64,000 nt of DNA from Betaproteobacteria bacterium (GCA_016709665.1 JADJMI010000005.1:431367-495366), one strand, 5' to 3'; shown: positions 12,154-20,640, numbered from the stretch's first letter. Notes: a model not told the origin generated them from the letters alone. Program-made: numbers and translations.

Positions 12154-12186
12154 CGGGGCGGGCGGGTTTGTGGCTTGCGGATGCGC

Positions 12187-12384
12187 AAATCTTTGGAAAC
12201 GCCGATGAACGCCGATGGAAGCCCGCCGATGAACGCCGATGATTCGAAGGATTCGGTGTGTGGCGGGTCAAGTCGAAATGGGCCGAATGTCCTGGTGCCA
12301 ACAATCCCTTGAACCCATCGACTCGGATCTTTCGGCGTTCATCGGCGGGCTTCTATCGGCGTTCATCGGCGTTTCCAAAGATTT
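12187..12384. mobile_element. Terminal-inverted-repeat element, non-coding copy
   Basis: Two 53-bp arms (12187-12239 and 12332-12384) are inverted copies of each other with one mismatch, enclosing 92 bp with no coding potential. Each arm is built from repeats of GCCGATGAAC and starts with TCTTTGGAAACGCCG. The same arms flank the PD-(D/E)XK gene at 14263-14745 in this operon, so this looks like an internally deleted or non-autonomous copy. I see no target-site duplication. It separates livG from livF. Confidence 0.75.
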
Positions 12385-12399
12385 TGGCCCGCATCACTC

Positions 12400-13182
12400 T
12401 CAAGCCGCAGCATGCGGAGCCCCCAGGTAAGCCTCGATCACCTTCGGATCCTTCTGCACATCCGCCGGCAAGCCCTCCGCGATGCGGCGACCATAGTCGA
12501 GCACGAGCACCCGGTCGCAAAGCCCCATCACCAGCCGCATGTCGTGCTCGATGATGAGGATGGTCGTGCCGTCCCGCCGGATGGCTTCCAGCAGTTTCTT
12601 CAGTTCCTGCTTCTCCGTCGCGTTCATCCCCGCCGCGGGTTCGTCGAGCGCCAGCAGGCGCGGCTCGGTGGCGAGCGCCCGCGCGATCTCGAGCCGCCGC
12701 TGGTCGCCGTACGGCAGGTGCTTCGCCAGTTCGTTGGCCCGCTTGCCCACCGCCACGTAGTCGAGCAGCTCGCGGGCGCGCTTCACGATGGCCGCCTCCT
12801 CCGCCCGCGTGGCGGCGTTGCGCAGGATGGCGCCCGCCACGCCCGCCTTCGTGCGCACGTGCCGGCCGATCATCACGTTCTCCAGCGCCGAGAGGTTCGC
12901 GAAGAGGCGGATGTTCTGGAAGGTGCGCGCGATGCCGAGCGCGGCGATGCGATCCGGCGTCATGCGCTCGAGCGCGTTGCCCTCGAAGCGGAAGCTGCCC
13001 TCGTCGTGGTTGTACAGGCCCGTGAGCACGTTGAAGAGCGTCGTCTTGCCCGCGCCGTTGGGACCGATGAGGCCGTAGATCTCGCCGGGACGGATCGCGA
13101 AGCTCACCTGCGACAGGGCGGTGAGTCCGCCGAAGCGCTTGGTGATGCCCTCGACCTCGAGCAGGGGCGCGACGGCGTTCAC
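12400..13182 (-). CDS. livG: Branched-chain amino acid ABC transporter ATP-binding protein
   Basis: 260-aa ATPase, partner of LivF. Walker A GPNGAGKTT, LivG-typical GIARTFQNIRLF, signature LPYGDQRRLEIARAL, Walker B LLALDEPAAGMN and switch IIEHDM are visible. I start it at GTG 13182, because this overlaps the livM stop by 4 bp (GTGA) and gives the normal LivG N-terminus; the frame is open far upstream but reads antisense there to livM and livH. Confidence 0.95.
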   Translation of the reverse strand: MNAVAPLLEVEGITKRFGGLTALSQVSFAIRPGEIYGLIGPNGAGKTTLFNVLTGLYNHDEGSFRFEGNALERMTPDRIAALGIARTFQNIRLFANLSALENVMIGRHVRTKAGVAGAILRNAATRAEEAAIVKRARELLDYVAVGKRANELAKHLPYGDQRRLEIARALATEPRLLALDEPAAGMNATEKQELKKLLEAIRRDGTTILIIEHDMRLVMGLCDRVLVLDYGRRIAEGLPADVQKDPKVIEAYLGAPHAAA

Positions 13183-14255
13183 CCGTCCTCCCTCGCGAGC
13201 TCGCGCTTCCTCACCGCGGAAGGCAGCAGGCCCGCGGGCCGCACCAGCATCATCACCACCATCGCCAGGCCGAAGAGCAGCATGCGGATGACCTCGGGGT
13301 CGACGATCGAGCGGCCGAACAGCCACTGCTGCAGGGGGGTGACGGTGTAGCGCAGGATCTCCGGGACGAAGGAAAGCAGGATGGCCCCCAGGATCACGCC
13401 CCAGATGTTGCCCATGCCGCCCAGCACCACCATGGCGAGCACCATCACGCTTTCGGTGAGGATGAAGCTCTCCGGGCTGATGAAGCCCTGGATCGCCGAG
13501 AACATGCCGCCCGCGACGCCGCCGAACGACGCGCCCATCGCGAAGGCGAGGAGCTTCATGCGCGTGGTGTTGATGCCCATGGCGCGGGCGGCCATCTCGT
13601 CCTCGCGGATGGCTTCCCACGCGCGGCCGATGCGCGAATCCTGCAGGCGCAGGTTCACGACGATGACCACGACGAGGACCGCGAGCAGGAAGTAGTAGTA
13701 CTTGATGGTCCCGGAGACGGCGAGATCGCCGAGCGCGGTGGTGTTGGCGAAATCGAGGCCCATCACCTTGATGGAGTCGATGGTCGCGATGCCCTTGGGG
13801 CCGTTGGTGAGGTTGAAGGGCTCGGAGAGGTTGTTGAGGAAGATGCGGATGATCTCCCCGAAGCCGAGCGTGACGATGGCGAGGTAGTCGCCGCGCAGCT
13901 TGAGCGTGGGCGCGCCGAGCATGACGCCGAAGAGGCACGCCACCGCCGCGCCGATGGGCAGGATCGTCCACCACGGCAGGTGCAGGCCGAAGTGCGGCGA
14001 GGCGAGGAGCGCGTACACGTAGGCGCCCACGCCGTAGAAGGCGATGTAGCCCAGGTCCAGCAATCCCGCGAAGCCGACGACGATGTTGAGGCCGAGGGAG
14101 AGCAGCACGAAGAGGATGGCGAGGTTGGTGATGCGCACCCAGGCCGTGCCCGCCATCGCGAGGACGAAGGGAAGGGCGAGGAGGGCGATCGCGATCAACG
14201 CGAGCCCGATCCACTTGGCTTGGGGGTGGGTCCGTAGGGTGGCGGCGAGGTTCAT
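13179..14255 (-). CDS. livM: Branched-chain amino acid ABC transporter permease
   Basis: 358-aa polytopic inner-membrane permease of the LivM branch, with about eight to ten hydrophobic segments and the family segments GFAGLLDLGYIAFYGVGAY, TLGFGEIIRIFLNN and the EAA-like loop AWEAIREDEMAARAMGIN. I start it at ATG 14255 (MNLAATLRTHPQ). A longer in-frame start at 14297 exists, but those extra codons are translated inverted-repeat DNA of the neighbouring mobile element. The element at 14263-14745 separates it from livH. Confidence 0.93.
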   Translation of the reverse strand: MNLAATLRTHPQAKWIGLALIAIALLALPFVLAMAGTAWVRITNLAILFVLLSLGLNIVVGFAGLLDLGYIAFYGVGAYVYALLASPHFGLHLPWWTILPIGAAVACLFGVMLGAPTLKLRGDYLAIVTLGFGEIIRIFLNNLSEPFNLTNGPKGIATIDSIKVMGLDFANTTALGDLAVSGTIKYYYFLLAVLVVVIVVNLRLQDSRIGRAWEAIREDEMAARAMGINTTRMKLLAFAMGASFGGVAGGMFSAIQGFISPESFILTESVMVLAMVVLGGMGNIWGVILGAILLSFVPEILRYTVTPLQQWLFGRSIVDPEVIRMLLFGLAMVVMMLVRPAGLLPSAVRKRELAREDG

Positions 14256-14262
14256 GGGTGCA

Positions 14263-14745
14263 AAAGTCTTTGGAAACGCCGATGAACGCCGATGCACGCC
14301 GATGAACGCCGATGGTCAGAAATTCCAGACGATGCGGCGCACTTCCATTCGAGGGCGGCCGAAGTTCAATAGCAGGCAGACCTTCAGGTTCGTCGCGCGC
14401 AAGTAGTTCATGCATTGCTGGCGATGATTCGGCTCCAGTGTCGGCAAGGCCTTGATCTCGACCACCATCTCGCTTTCCACAAGGATGTCGGGAATGTAGT
14501 CCCCGACGACCTTTCCCTTGTAGGAGACGTGGATCGGCCTTTGTTGTTCCGCCCTGATGCCTGCAGCTTCCAGTTCCAAGAGGAGTGAATTCTCGTAAAC
14601 CTTTTCGAGAAAGCCGACGCCCAGGCTGGAACTCACCCTCTGCGCCGCTCCAATCACCCTTTGCGAGATCATGTCCAGTCTCGACCGGTTCATATCGGCG
14701 TTCATCGGCGTGCCATCGGCGTTCATCGGCGTTTCCAAAGACTTT
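14263..14745. mobile_element. Terminal-inverted-repeat element carrying a PD-(D/E)XK gene
   Basis: A unit of about 483 bp bounded by near-identical inverted arms (about 14263-14313 and 14695-14745) that differ by a single-base indel. Each arm starts with AAAGTCTTTGGAAACGCCG and contains two GATGAACGCC units. The only gene inside is the GxxExxY family nuclease. It lies between livM and livH, where such operons normally have little or no gap. The arms match those of the element at 12187-12384. No target-site duplication is obvious. Confidence 0.7.
14316..14693 (-). CDS. GxxExxY family protein (PD-(D/E)XK nuclease fold)
   Basis: About 125 aa. It shows the family-naming motif GVGFLEKVYENSLLLEL and the nuclease core IPDILVESEMVVEIKAL, that is PD...E-x-K, placing it in the PD-(D/E)XK superfamily (PDDEXK_3). 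The cellular role of the family is not established. The start is uncertain. ATG 14693 lies at the edge of the inverted-repeat arm, while ATGs further out, up to 14738, would translate the arm itself (MNADG-type repeats), and ATG 14672 (MISQRV) would give just the conserved domain. None has a good ribosome-binding site. It is the sole cargo of the element and has the same orientation as the liv genes. Confidence 0.85.
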   Translation of the reverse strand: MNRSRLDMISQRVIGAAQRVSSSLGVGFLEKVYENSLLLELEAAGIRAEQQRPIHVSYKGKVVGDYIPDILVESEMVVEIKALPTLEPNHRQQCMNYLRATNLKVCLLLNFGRPRMEVRRIVWNF

Positions 14746-14771
14746 GGCCTGGATAACTCGATAACGCATCA

Positions 14772-15770
14772 TCACGCCCGATCGCCGACACGCTCGCCCA
14801 GCAGCCCCGAAGGCCGGAAGACGAGCACCAGAATCAGCACGATGAACGCATACACGTCCTTGTAGTTCGACCCGAACAGGCTCGATTCCGGGCTCGCCGC
14901 GCAGACATCCGAGAACCCCGGCAGGAACTTGTCCAGGAAGCACACGTTCGTGAAGTCCCCGACATAACCCGCCCCGAGCGACTCGATCAGCCCCATCAGT
15001 ATCCCGCCGAGCACCGCGCCCCCGAGGTTGCCGATGCCGCCCAGGACGGCGGCCGAGAAGGCCTTCAGGCCCAGCAGGAAACCCATCTGGTAGTGCGCGA
15101 TGCCGTAGTAGGTGCCGACCATGGCGCCCGCCACCGCGCCCAGCCCCGCGCCGATCACGAAGGTCGAGGAGATCACGCGGTTCACGTCGATGCCCATGAG
15201 GCCCGCGACCTGCGGGTTCTGGCTCGTCGCGCGCATGGCGATCCCCAGGCGCGTGCGGTACACGAGCCACAGCAGGCCCGCCATCATCCCGACCGAGGTG
15301 AGGATGATCGCGACCTGGATGTTGGAGATGGACGCGCTCGTGTCCGAGGAGCCGAAGTGGAAGAGCTTCAGCTCGATGATCTGCGGGAACGCGATGAAGT
15401 TGCGGCTCCAGACGAGGAGCGCGAGGTGCTGCAGCACGATCGAGATGCCGATCGCCGTGATGAGGGGCGCGAGACGCGGCGCGTTGCGAAGCGGCCGGTA
15501 GGCCACGCGCTCGACCGCGTAGCCCACGAGCATGCAGGCGGGCACGGCGACCGCGATGCCGGCGCCCACGACGATGAAGGGCGGCAGGCCCATCGGCGCG
15601 AGAGCCAGGATGACCGAGAAGGCCACCATGCAGCCGATCATCACCACCTCGCCGTGCGCGAAGTTGATGAGCTGGACGATGCCGTAGACCATCGTGTAGC
15701 CGAGCGCGACGACGGCGTAGACGCTGCCGACCGTGAGGCCGTTCACGATTTGCTGCAGGAAGGTATCCAA
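14772..15770 (-). CDS. livH: Branched-chain amino acid ABC transporter permease
   Basis: 332-aa inner-membrane permease of the LivH branch. It opens with the typical LQQIVNGLTVGSVYAVVALG and GIVQLINFAHGEVVMIG, carries the EAA-like loop RTRLGIAMRATSQNPQVAGL and ends with FRPSGLLGERVGD. It is somewhat longer than usual LivH because of an insertion near residues 270-310 containing three Cys, probably a periplasmic loop. A strong terminator lies between livK and this gene, so it is expressed by read-through or from a weak internal promoter. Confidence 0.94.
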   Translation of the reverse strand: MDTFLQQIVNGLTVGSVYAVVALGYTMVYGIVQLINFAHGEVVMIGCMVAFSVILALAPMGLPPFIVVGAGIAVAVPACMLVGYAVERVAYRPLRNAPRLAPLITAIGISIVLQHLALLVWSRNFIAFPQIIELKLFHFGSSDTSASISNIQVAIILTSVGMMAGLLWLVYRTRLGIAMRATSQNPQVAGLMGIDVNRVISSTFVIGAGLGAVAGAMVGTYYGIAHYQMGFLLGLKAFSAAVLGGIGNLGGAVLGGILMGLIESLGAGYVGDFTNVCFLDKFLPGFSDVCAASPESSLFGSNYKDVYAFIVLILVLVFRPSGLLGERVGDRA

Positions 15771-15834
15771 GGACTGCTTCTTTCCTTCGGGGGCGAGGGC
15801 GGCGGTTTTCGGCCCATTCTACGGGCGCCGGCCC

Positions 15835-15865
15835 AAAAAGAAACGGCACCGTCGCCGGTGCCGTT
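15835..15865 (-). terminator. Terminator between livK and livH
   Basis: Perfect 10-bp stem AACGGCACCG/CGGTGCCGTT with a 4-nt loop, followed on the minus strand by TCTTTTT. It lies 22 bp after the livK stop and 65 bp before livH. Such partial terminators usually let the periplasmic binding protein be made in excess over the membrane subunits. Confidence 0.88.
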
Positions 15866-15886
15866 CCCGGGTGCAGCCCGAAGCGC

Positions 15887-17161
15887 CTATTTCTTGGGCG
15901 CGTCGGCCTTCTTCTCGTCCTTCTTCGCCTCGGCGGCCGGGGCAGCCGCGGGGGCCGCGGCAGCCGGAGCCGGCATCGCGAACGGCGTCGAGACGCCGTT
16001 CTTCACGATGGCCACGGGCGCGATCTTGCCGTCCTTGCCCATGCGGAAGATGGTCATCTCGGCGTCCTTGCGGTCGCCCTTGGCGTCGAATTCGACCTTG
16101 CCCGTGGCGCCCTGGAAGCTCACCTCGGCCATCTTCGGGACGAAGACGGCGGGGTCGACGGAGTCGGCCTTCTTCATCGCCTCGACGATCGCCATGGCGC
16201 CGTCGTAGAAGTACGGCGCGTACTGCTTGATCTCGCCGAACTTCGCCTTGAAGGCGTCCTGGAAGTCCTTGCTCGCGGCGACGGCCGGCAGGCCCGCCTG
16301 GGAGCATGCGAAGCCCTCGGCCGAAGCGCCGGCGAGCTTGGACATCTCGTCCGTGCAGGCGCCGTCGCCGAACGCGAACACGGCCTTGATGCCCAGTTCG
16401 CGGGCCTGCTTGAGCATCGGGCCGCCGGTGGCGTCCATGCCGCCGTGGAACACGACGTCGGGGTTCTTGCCCTTGATCTTCGTGAGCACGGCCTTGAAAT
16501 CGGTTTCCTTGTCCGTGGTGCGCTCGCGCGTGACGATCGTCACCTTGGCGGCCTTGAGGGCCTTCTCGACTTCGTTTGCGAGGCCTTCGCCGTACGCGGT
16601 CTTGTCGTCGACGAGGGCGACCTTCTTGCCCTTCAGCTCGCCGGCGATGTAGGCGGCGATGGCCGGGCCCTGCTGGTCGTCGCGGCCGACGGTACGGTAG
16701 ACGCCCTTCAGGCCCCGCTCCGTGAGGGTGGGGTTGGTGGCCGAGCCCGAGATGACCGGAATGCCGGCCTTGCTGTAGATCTCCGAGGCCGGGATGGTCA
16801 CGCCGGAATTGAGGTGGCCCACGACTGCGGCGACCTTGGCGTCCACGAGCTTCTGGGCGACGGTGGTGCCGACCTTCGGGTCGGCCTGGTCGTCTTCGCT
16901 CACCATCTTGAAGGTGACGGGCTTGCCGCCCAGGGTGAGCTTCTTGTCGTTGGCGTGCTGCACGGCCAGGGCGACGCCGTTCTCGTCGTCCTTGCCCAGG
17001 TGGGCGATGGAGCCCGTGAGCGGGCCGGCATGGGCGATGGTGACGGTGACGCCGGCCGGGGCGGCGGGCGCCTCGGCCTTCTTCGGCTCTTCCTTCTGGC
17101 CGCAGGCGGCGACGCCGAGGGCGATCGCGACGGCGAGGGCGAGCTGGGTGGGACGGTTCAT
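15887..17161 (-). CDS. livK: Branched-chain amino acid ABC transporter substrate-binding lipoprotein
   Basis: 424-aa periplasmic-binding-protein type I receptor for Leu/Ile/Val-like amino acids. The signal sequence ends in a lipobox, LGVAAC, with Cys20 as the lipid-bearing residue, so it should be membrane-anchored. The mature domain has the family segments IAHAGPLTGSIAHLGKDDEN, VVGHLNSGVTIPAS and VALVDDKTAYGEGLA. The last 40 or so residues are an unusual Ala/Pro/Lys-rich tail not found in typical LivK. ATG 17161 has a strong ribosome-binding site (CAGGAGAT). Confidence 0.94.
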   Translation of the reverse strand: MNRPTQLALAVAIALGVAACGQKEEPKKAEAPAAPAGVTVTIAHAGPLTGSIAHLGKDDENGVALAVQHANDKKLTLGGKPVTFKMVSEDDQADPKVGTTVAQKLVDAKVAAVVGHLNSGVTIPASEIYSKAGIPVISGSATNPTLTERGLKGVYRTVGRDDQQGPAIAAYIAGELKGKKVALVDDKTAYGEGLANEVEKALKAAKVTIVTRERTTDKETDFKAVLTKIKGKNPDVVFHGGMDATGGPMLKQARELGIKAVFAFGDGACTDEMSKLAGASAEGFACSQAGLPAVAASKDFQDAFKAKFGEIKQYAPYFYDGAMAIVEAMKKADSVDPAVFVPKMAEVSFQGATGKVEFDAKGDRKDAEMTIFRMGKDGKIAPVAIVKNGVSTPFAMPAPAAAAPAAAPAAEAKKDEKKADAPKK

Positions 17162-17248
17162 CTGGGAAATCTCCTGATGGGGTGGTGTCGGGGGAATGCG
17201 AAGGGGCTGGTCGCGGGGGGGCGCGGGGCCGGGCGGGTGAAGGGCGAA

Positions 17249-17277
17249 ATTATGGGAACGGGCCGGGGGGGTGTCAA
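17249..17277 (-). promoter_or_regulatory. Sigma70 promoter of the liv operon
   Basis: On the minus strand, a perfect -35 TTGACA (17272-17277) and a -10 CATAAT (17249-17254) are separated by exactly 17 bp. This is an A/T-richer island in a G-rich gap. Transcription would start about 80 nt before the livK ATG. No operator was recognised. Confidence 0.8.
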
Positions 17278-17313
17278 TTTGTCCGGGGGGACCGATGCCC
17301 GGGATGCGACAAG

Positions 17314-17343
17314 AAAAAAGCCGGCCCGGAGGCCGGCTTTTTC
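17314..17343. terminator. Bidirectional terminator after the cytochrome c gene
   Basis: Near-symmetrical 12-bp stem AAAAAGCCGGCC-CGGA-GGCCGGCTTTTT. It has a T-run on both strands and lies 23 bp after the stop of the leftward cytochrome gene. It closes the alkA-to-cytochrome operon and insulates the liv promoter. Confidence 0.88.
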
Positions 17344-17365
17344 ATGTTGGCGTGTGCTTACCTTC

Positions 17366-17680
17366 TTACTTGGCCTTGGCGCCGGCGAGGATCCACTTCA
17401 CCAGCGTGGCGACGTCGGCATCCTTCACGGCGGCGTTCGGGGGCATCGGAACCTGGCCCCACGTGCCCACGCCACCCTTCTTGACCTTGGCGATCAGCAT
17501 GGCTTCGGCCTTGGCGTTGCCCTTGTACTTGGCGGCGACTTCCTGGTAGGACGGGCCGACCAGCTTCTTGTCGATGGCGTGGCAGGCGGTGCACGCGCTC
17601 TTGGTGGCCAGTTCGAGGCTGGCGAACGCGGGGGTGGCGAAGGCGGCGCCGAGGGCGGCGATGAGGACGAGCTTCTTCAT
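17366..17680 (-). CDS. Class I cytochrome c (c551/c8 type)
   Basis: 104-aa periplasmic monohaem cytochrome. The signal peptide MKKLVLIAALGAAFATPAFA ends before SLELATKSAC. The haem motif is CTACH, and the likely distal Met ligand is in VPMPPNAAV, which is typical of cytochrome c551/c8 electron carriers. I start at ATG 17680, which carries a good signal peptide and is preceded by CAGGAGATT; the longer in-frame ORF is not secretory. The gene begins 4 bp after the stop of the DUF255 protein gene. Confidence 0.93.
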   Translation of the reverse strand: MKKLVLIAALGAAFATPAFASLELATKSACTACHAIDKKLVGPSYQEVAAKYKGNAKAEAMLIAKVKKGGVGTWGQVPMPPNAAVKDADVATLVKWILAGAKAK

Positions 17681-17684
17681 GGGG

Positions 17685-19763
17685 TCAATCTCCTGATGGG
17701 CGGGTTTTTGAGAAACGCGCAATTCTGGAGGCAATCAGCGTTTCATGCAATTGAAATGGTTCAAGAATTGGCCTCATGCAAGTAACGCCTTCACATACCC
17801 AGGCGTTGACCTGCGGGCCGGCCGGCTTGGCCAGGGGCGGAGGCAATTCCCGCGTGTCGCCCGGCACGAGGAGAACGAGCGAATCGGGCAGATATTCCCG
17901 GCGCAGGCCCTCGCGCCACGGGGGAAGCTCTGCCGCCGGCCCGTTCACGATCACCGTCCGGGGCGGCACGAGCGTCTCGGCCAGGGCCGCGAGCAGGCTA
18001 CCGTAGCCCGCGGGGCCCTTCCTCATCGCGGGCCAGAAGAGGCCGAGCGTGCCTTCCGCAGCCTGCCGGAAGCGATTCTCACCCGTGAGAAACGACAGGC
18101 GATTCAGGGCCCAGGCCGCCATGCCGTTGCCCGAAGGCGTCGCGTTGTCGTGGCCGGGCTTCGGGCGATGGATCAGGCGCTCGTGATCGTGCGAGGTGAA
18201 GAAGAATCCCCCGCCGGCCGGGTCGTGGAAGCGCTCGAGGAGGGCCTCGCCGATCTCGCCGGCCCACGCGAGGTCCTGCGCGCGGAAGTCCGCCTCGAGC
18301 ATCTCGAGCAACGCGGCCAGCAGGAAGGCGTGGTCGTCGAGGTAGGCGTTGAGATGTGCGTGCCCGTCCTTGTAGGTGGCCAACAGCTTGTCGTCCTTCC
18401 ACAACGTGCCGTACACGAAGTCGAGCGCGCGACGGGCGGAAGCGAGCCAGTCGGGGCGACCCAGGATGCGCGCCGCGTGCGCCATGCCGCCGATCATGAG
18501 GGCGTTCCAGGAGGCGAGGACCTTGTCGTCGCGGCCGGGACGGATGCGCCTTTCGCGGGCGGCGAAAAGCTTCGCGCGGGCGCTTTCGAGGAGCCGGCCG
18601 GCTTCGTCGACGGCGATACTCGATTCGAGGGCGACTGCCTCGAGGGGCCTGGCGACCACGGGGTTCCAGGCCTTGCCTTCGAAATTGGGCGGGCGGTCGA
18701 AGCCGTAGTGGGCCGAGACGACCGTGAATTCGGCAGGCGCGAGGAGCGAACGAACCTCGTCCGGGGTCCAAACGTAGAACTTGCCTTCCTCGCCCTCGCT
18801 GTCGGCGTCGAGCGACGAGTAGTAGCCGCCCTCGGGCGATTGCATCTCGCGCATCACCCACGCGGCCGTCTCCTCGACGACGCGCCGGAAGAGCGGATCG
18901 CCCGTGATGGCGAAGGCGTCGGCATACAGGCGCAGGAGCGGCCCGTTGTCGTAGAGCATCTTCTCGAAGTGGGGGATGGCCCATTCGTCGTCGGTGCTGT
19001 AGCGGGCGAAGCCGCCGCCCACCTGGTCGAAGATGCCGCCGCGTGCCATCCGCGCGAGTGTCTCGACGGCCATCGCGAGCACCGATTCGTCGCCCGTGCG
19101 CGCCCAGTGGCGCAGGCAGAGTTCGATGGAATCGGGGTGGGGGAACTTGGGTGCGCGGCCGAAGCCGGCGTGGGTTTCGTCGTAGCTTGCGCGCAGGAAT
19201 TCGATGATGGCCTCGAGCGGGCCGTCGTCGAACTCCGAGGCGTGTGCCGGGCTCGTGGGCACGGTGCGGCCGAGGGCGGCGAGGAGCTGGCCGTTCTGTT
19301 CGTCGATTTCGCCCCGCTTTCCGGCGTAGTACGCCTGCACGCGGCGCATCAGGTCCACGAAGCCCGGCAGGCCGTAACGGGCGCTCTTCGGGAAGTACGT
19401 GCCGCCGAAGAAAGGGACCTGGTCCGGGGTGAGGAACATCGTGAGGGGCCAGCCGCCGTTTCGCTGGGTGAGCATCTGCTGGGCGGACTGGTAGATCTGG
19501 TCGATGTCGGGGCGTTCCTCGCGATCGACCTTCACGTTGACGAAGAGCGCGTTCATCACCGCGGCCACGTCCGGGTCCTCGAAGGATTCGTGGGCCATCA
19601 CGTGGCACCAGTGGCAGGCGGAGTAGCCGATGGACAGGAGGATGGGCTTGCCCGATTCCCTTGCGACCCTTAAGGCTTCTTCACCCCAGGGGTACCAGTC
19701 GACGGGGTTGTCGGCGTGCTGCTGGAGGTAGGGGCTGGTTTCTTGCGCGAGTCGGTTTGGCAT
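17685..19763 (-). CDS. DUF255 / thioredoxin-domain protein (YyaL, SPATA20 type)
   Basis: 692-aa protein. The N-terminal thioredoxin-like DUF255 domain (1-165) starts with the hallmark NRLAQETSPYLQQHADNPVD and has the CxxC-like motif SACHWCHVM. The rest is an alpha/alpha-barrel (six-hairpin glycosidase-like) region with FARYSTDDEWAIPHFEKMLYD-type family segments. There is no signal peptide. The molecular role of the family is poorly known. The start is well fixed by homology even though it lies 83 bp inside the end of the upstream EamA gene, in another frame. Confidence 0.93.
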   Translation of the reverse strand: MPNRLAQETSPYLQQHADNPVDWYPWGEEALRVARESGKPILLSIGYSACHWCHVMAHESFEDPDVAAVMNALFVNVKVDREERPDIDQIYQSAQQMLTQRNGGWPLTMFLTPDQVPFFGGTYFPKSARYGLPGFVDLMRRVQAYYAGKRGEIDEQNGQLLAALGRTVPTSPAHASEFDDGPLEAIIEFLRASYDETHAGFGRAPKFPHPDSIELCLRHWARTGDESVLAMAVETLARMARGGIFDQVGGGFARYSTDDEWAIPHFEKMLYDNGPLLRLYADAFAITGDPLFRRVVEETAAWVMREMQSPEGGYYSSLDADSEGEEGKFYVWTPDEVRSLLAPAEFTVVSAHYGFDRPPNFEGKAWNPVVARPLEAVALESSIAVDEAGRLLESARAKLFAARERRIRPGRDDKVLASWNALMIGGMAHAARILGRPDWLASARRALDFVYGTLWKDDKLLATYKDGHAHLNAYLDDHAFLLAALLEMLEADFRAQDLAWAGEIGEALLERFHDPAGGGFFFTSHDHERLIHRPKPGHDNATPSGNGMAAWALNRLSFLTGENRFRQAAEGTLGLFWPAMRKGPAGYGSLLAALAETLVPPRTVIVNGPAAELPPWREGLRREYLPDSLVLLVPGDTRELPPPLAKPAGPQVNAWVCEGVTCMRPILEPFQLHETLIASRIARFSKTRPSGD

Positions 19764-20640
19764 CCCCCCCTCGGAGCGGCAATCGCACGAGCCCCAGCGC
19801 CAGCGCGCACCCCGCGAGGACCGTCGCGCAGCCGGCCAAACGCCCCGCAGTCAACGGCTCCCCGAGAAACACGACGCCCCAGAAGATCCCGAACACCGGA
19901 ATCAGCAGCGTCACCATCACCCCCCTCACCGGCCCCAGGTCCGAGATGAGCCGGTAGTAGAGGATCAGCGCGATCGCCGTGCAGAAGACCCCCAGCACCG
20001 CGAGCGAGGCCCACGCGAACCATGGCACCGGCCCCGCCGCCACGGACCACGGCGTGAAGGGCGCCATTGCCGCCGCGGCCACGAGGCAACTCCCGGCCGA
20101 AAGCGCCGAAGGCGGCGCGTCCTTCAGCTTCACCTTCGTGTACACCGCCGTGTAGCCGTAGCAGGCACAGGCCACGAGCGCGAACGCGCACGCGACGAGC
20201 TCCCCGGCGCTCATCGGCTTCGGCGTCCAGCCGACCAGGATCGCGATGCCCACGATGGAAATGCCGATCCCCATCGTCTTCTCCAGCGTGAGCTTCTCGC
20301 CGATCCATAACGCGGCCACGATCGCGCCGAAGATCGGCGCGGTGGCGTTGAGGATGGCAGCCGTCGACGCGTCGATCGTCTCCAGCGCCGTGCCGATGAG
20401 CCAGAAGGGGATCGCGATGCCGACGACGCCCATCACGAGGAAGCCGCGCCAGAACTTCGCGAACTGGACCGGCGCGCGCGAGGCCAGCACGAATCCCGCC
20501 ATCGCGAAGCCGCCGGCGAGCGTGCGGCCCTCCACCATCCAAGCGGCGCCCACGTGCGGCACGGCGATGCGCATGAACAGGTAAGACGAGCCCCACAGGG
20601 CGGCGAGCGTAAGGAGCCTGGCGATGTCCGATGCCCTCAA
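19681..20640 (-). CDS. EamA (DMT) family transporter
   Basis: 319-aa inner-membrane protein with ten predicted helices arranged as two EamA repeats. Repeat 1 opens with LLTLAALWGSSYLFMRIAVP and repeat 2 with ACAFALVACACYGYTAVYTK. DMT members export amino acids or other metabolites; the substrate here cannot be told. I start at TTG 20640, which overlaps the ogt stop (TTGA), as there is no ATG or GTG at the right place. The last 30 residues are a basic Arg/Pro tail that overlaps the start of the next gene by 83 bp, an unusually long overlap. Confidence 0.88.
   Translation of the reverse strand: MRASDIARLLTLAALWGSSYLFMRIAVPHVGAAWMVEGRTLAGGFAMAGFVLASRAPVQFAKFWRGFLVMGVVGIAIPFWLIGTALETIDASTAAILNATAPIFGAIVAALWIGEKLTLEKTMGIGISIVGIAILVGWTPKPMSAGELVACAFALVACACYGYTAVYTKVKLKDAPPSALSAGSCLVAAAAMAPFTPWSVAAGPVPWFAWASLAVLGVFCTAIALILYYRLISDLGPVRGVMVTLLIPVFGIFWGVVFLGEPLTAGRLAGCATVLAGCALALGLVRLPLRGGDAKPTRARNQPLPPAARRQPRRLVPLG

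Noticed and set aside
12187..12384. A CRISPR array, suggested by repeated GCCGATGAAC units
   Set aside because: The units form two inverted arms, not regularly spaced direct repeats with unique spacers, and no cas genes are near.
14256..14297. An N-terminal extension of livM (14 extra residues)
   Set aside because: The added codons translate the arm of the inserted element; the conserved LivM N-terminus begins at ATG 14255.
12400..15849. A continuous minus-strand open frame of 1,149 codons through livG, livM and livH
   Set aside because: Only the last 260 codons are real (livG). The rest is out of frame with livM and livH and also runs through the mobile element.
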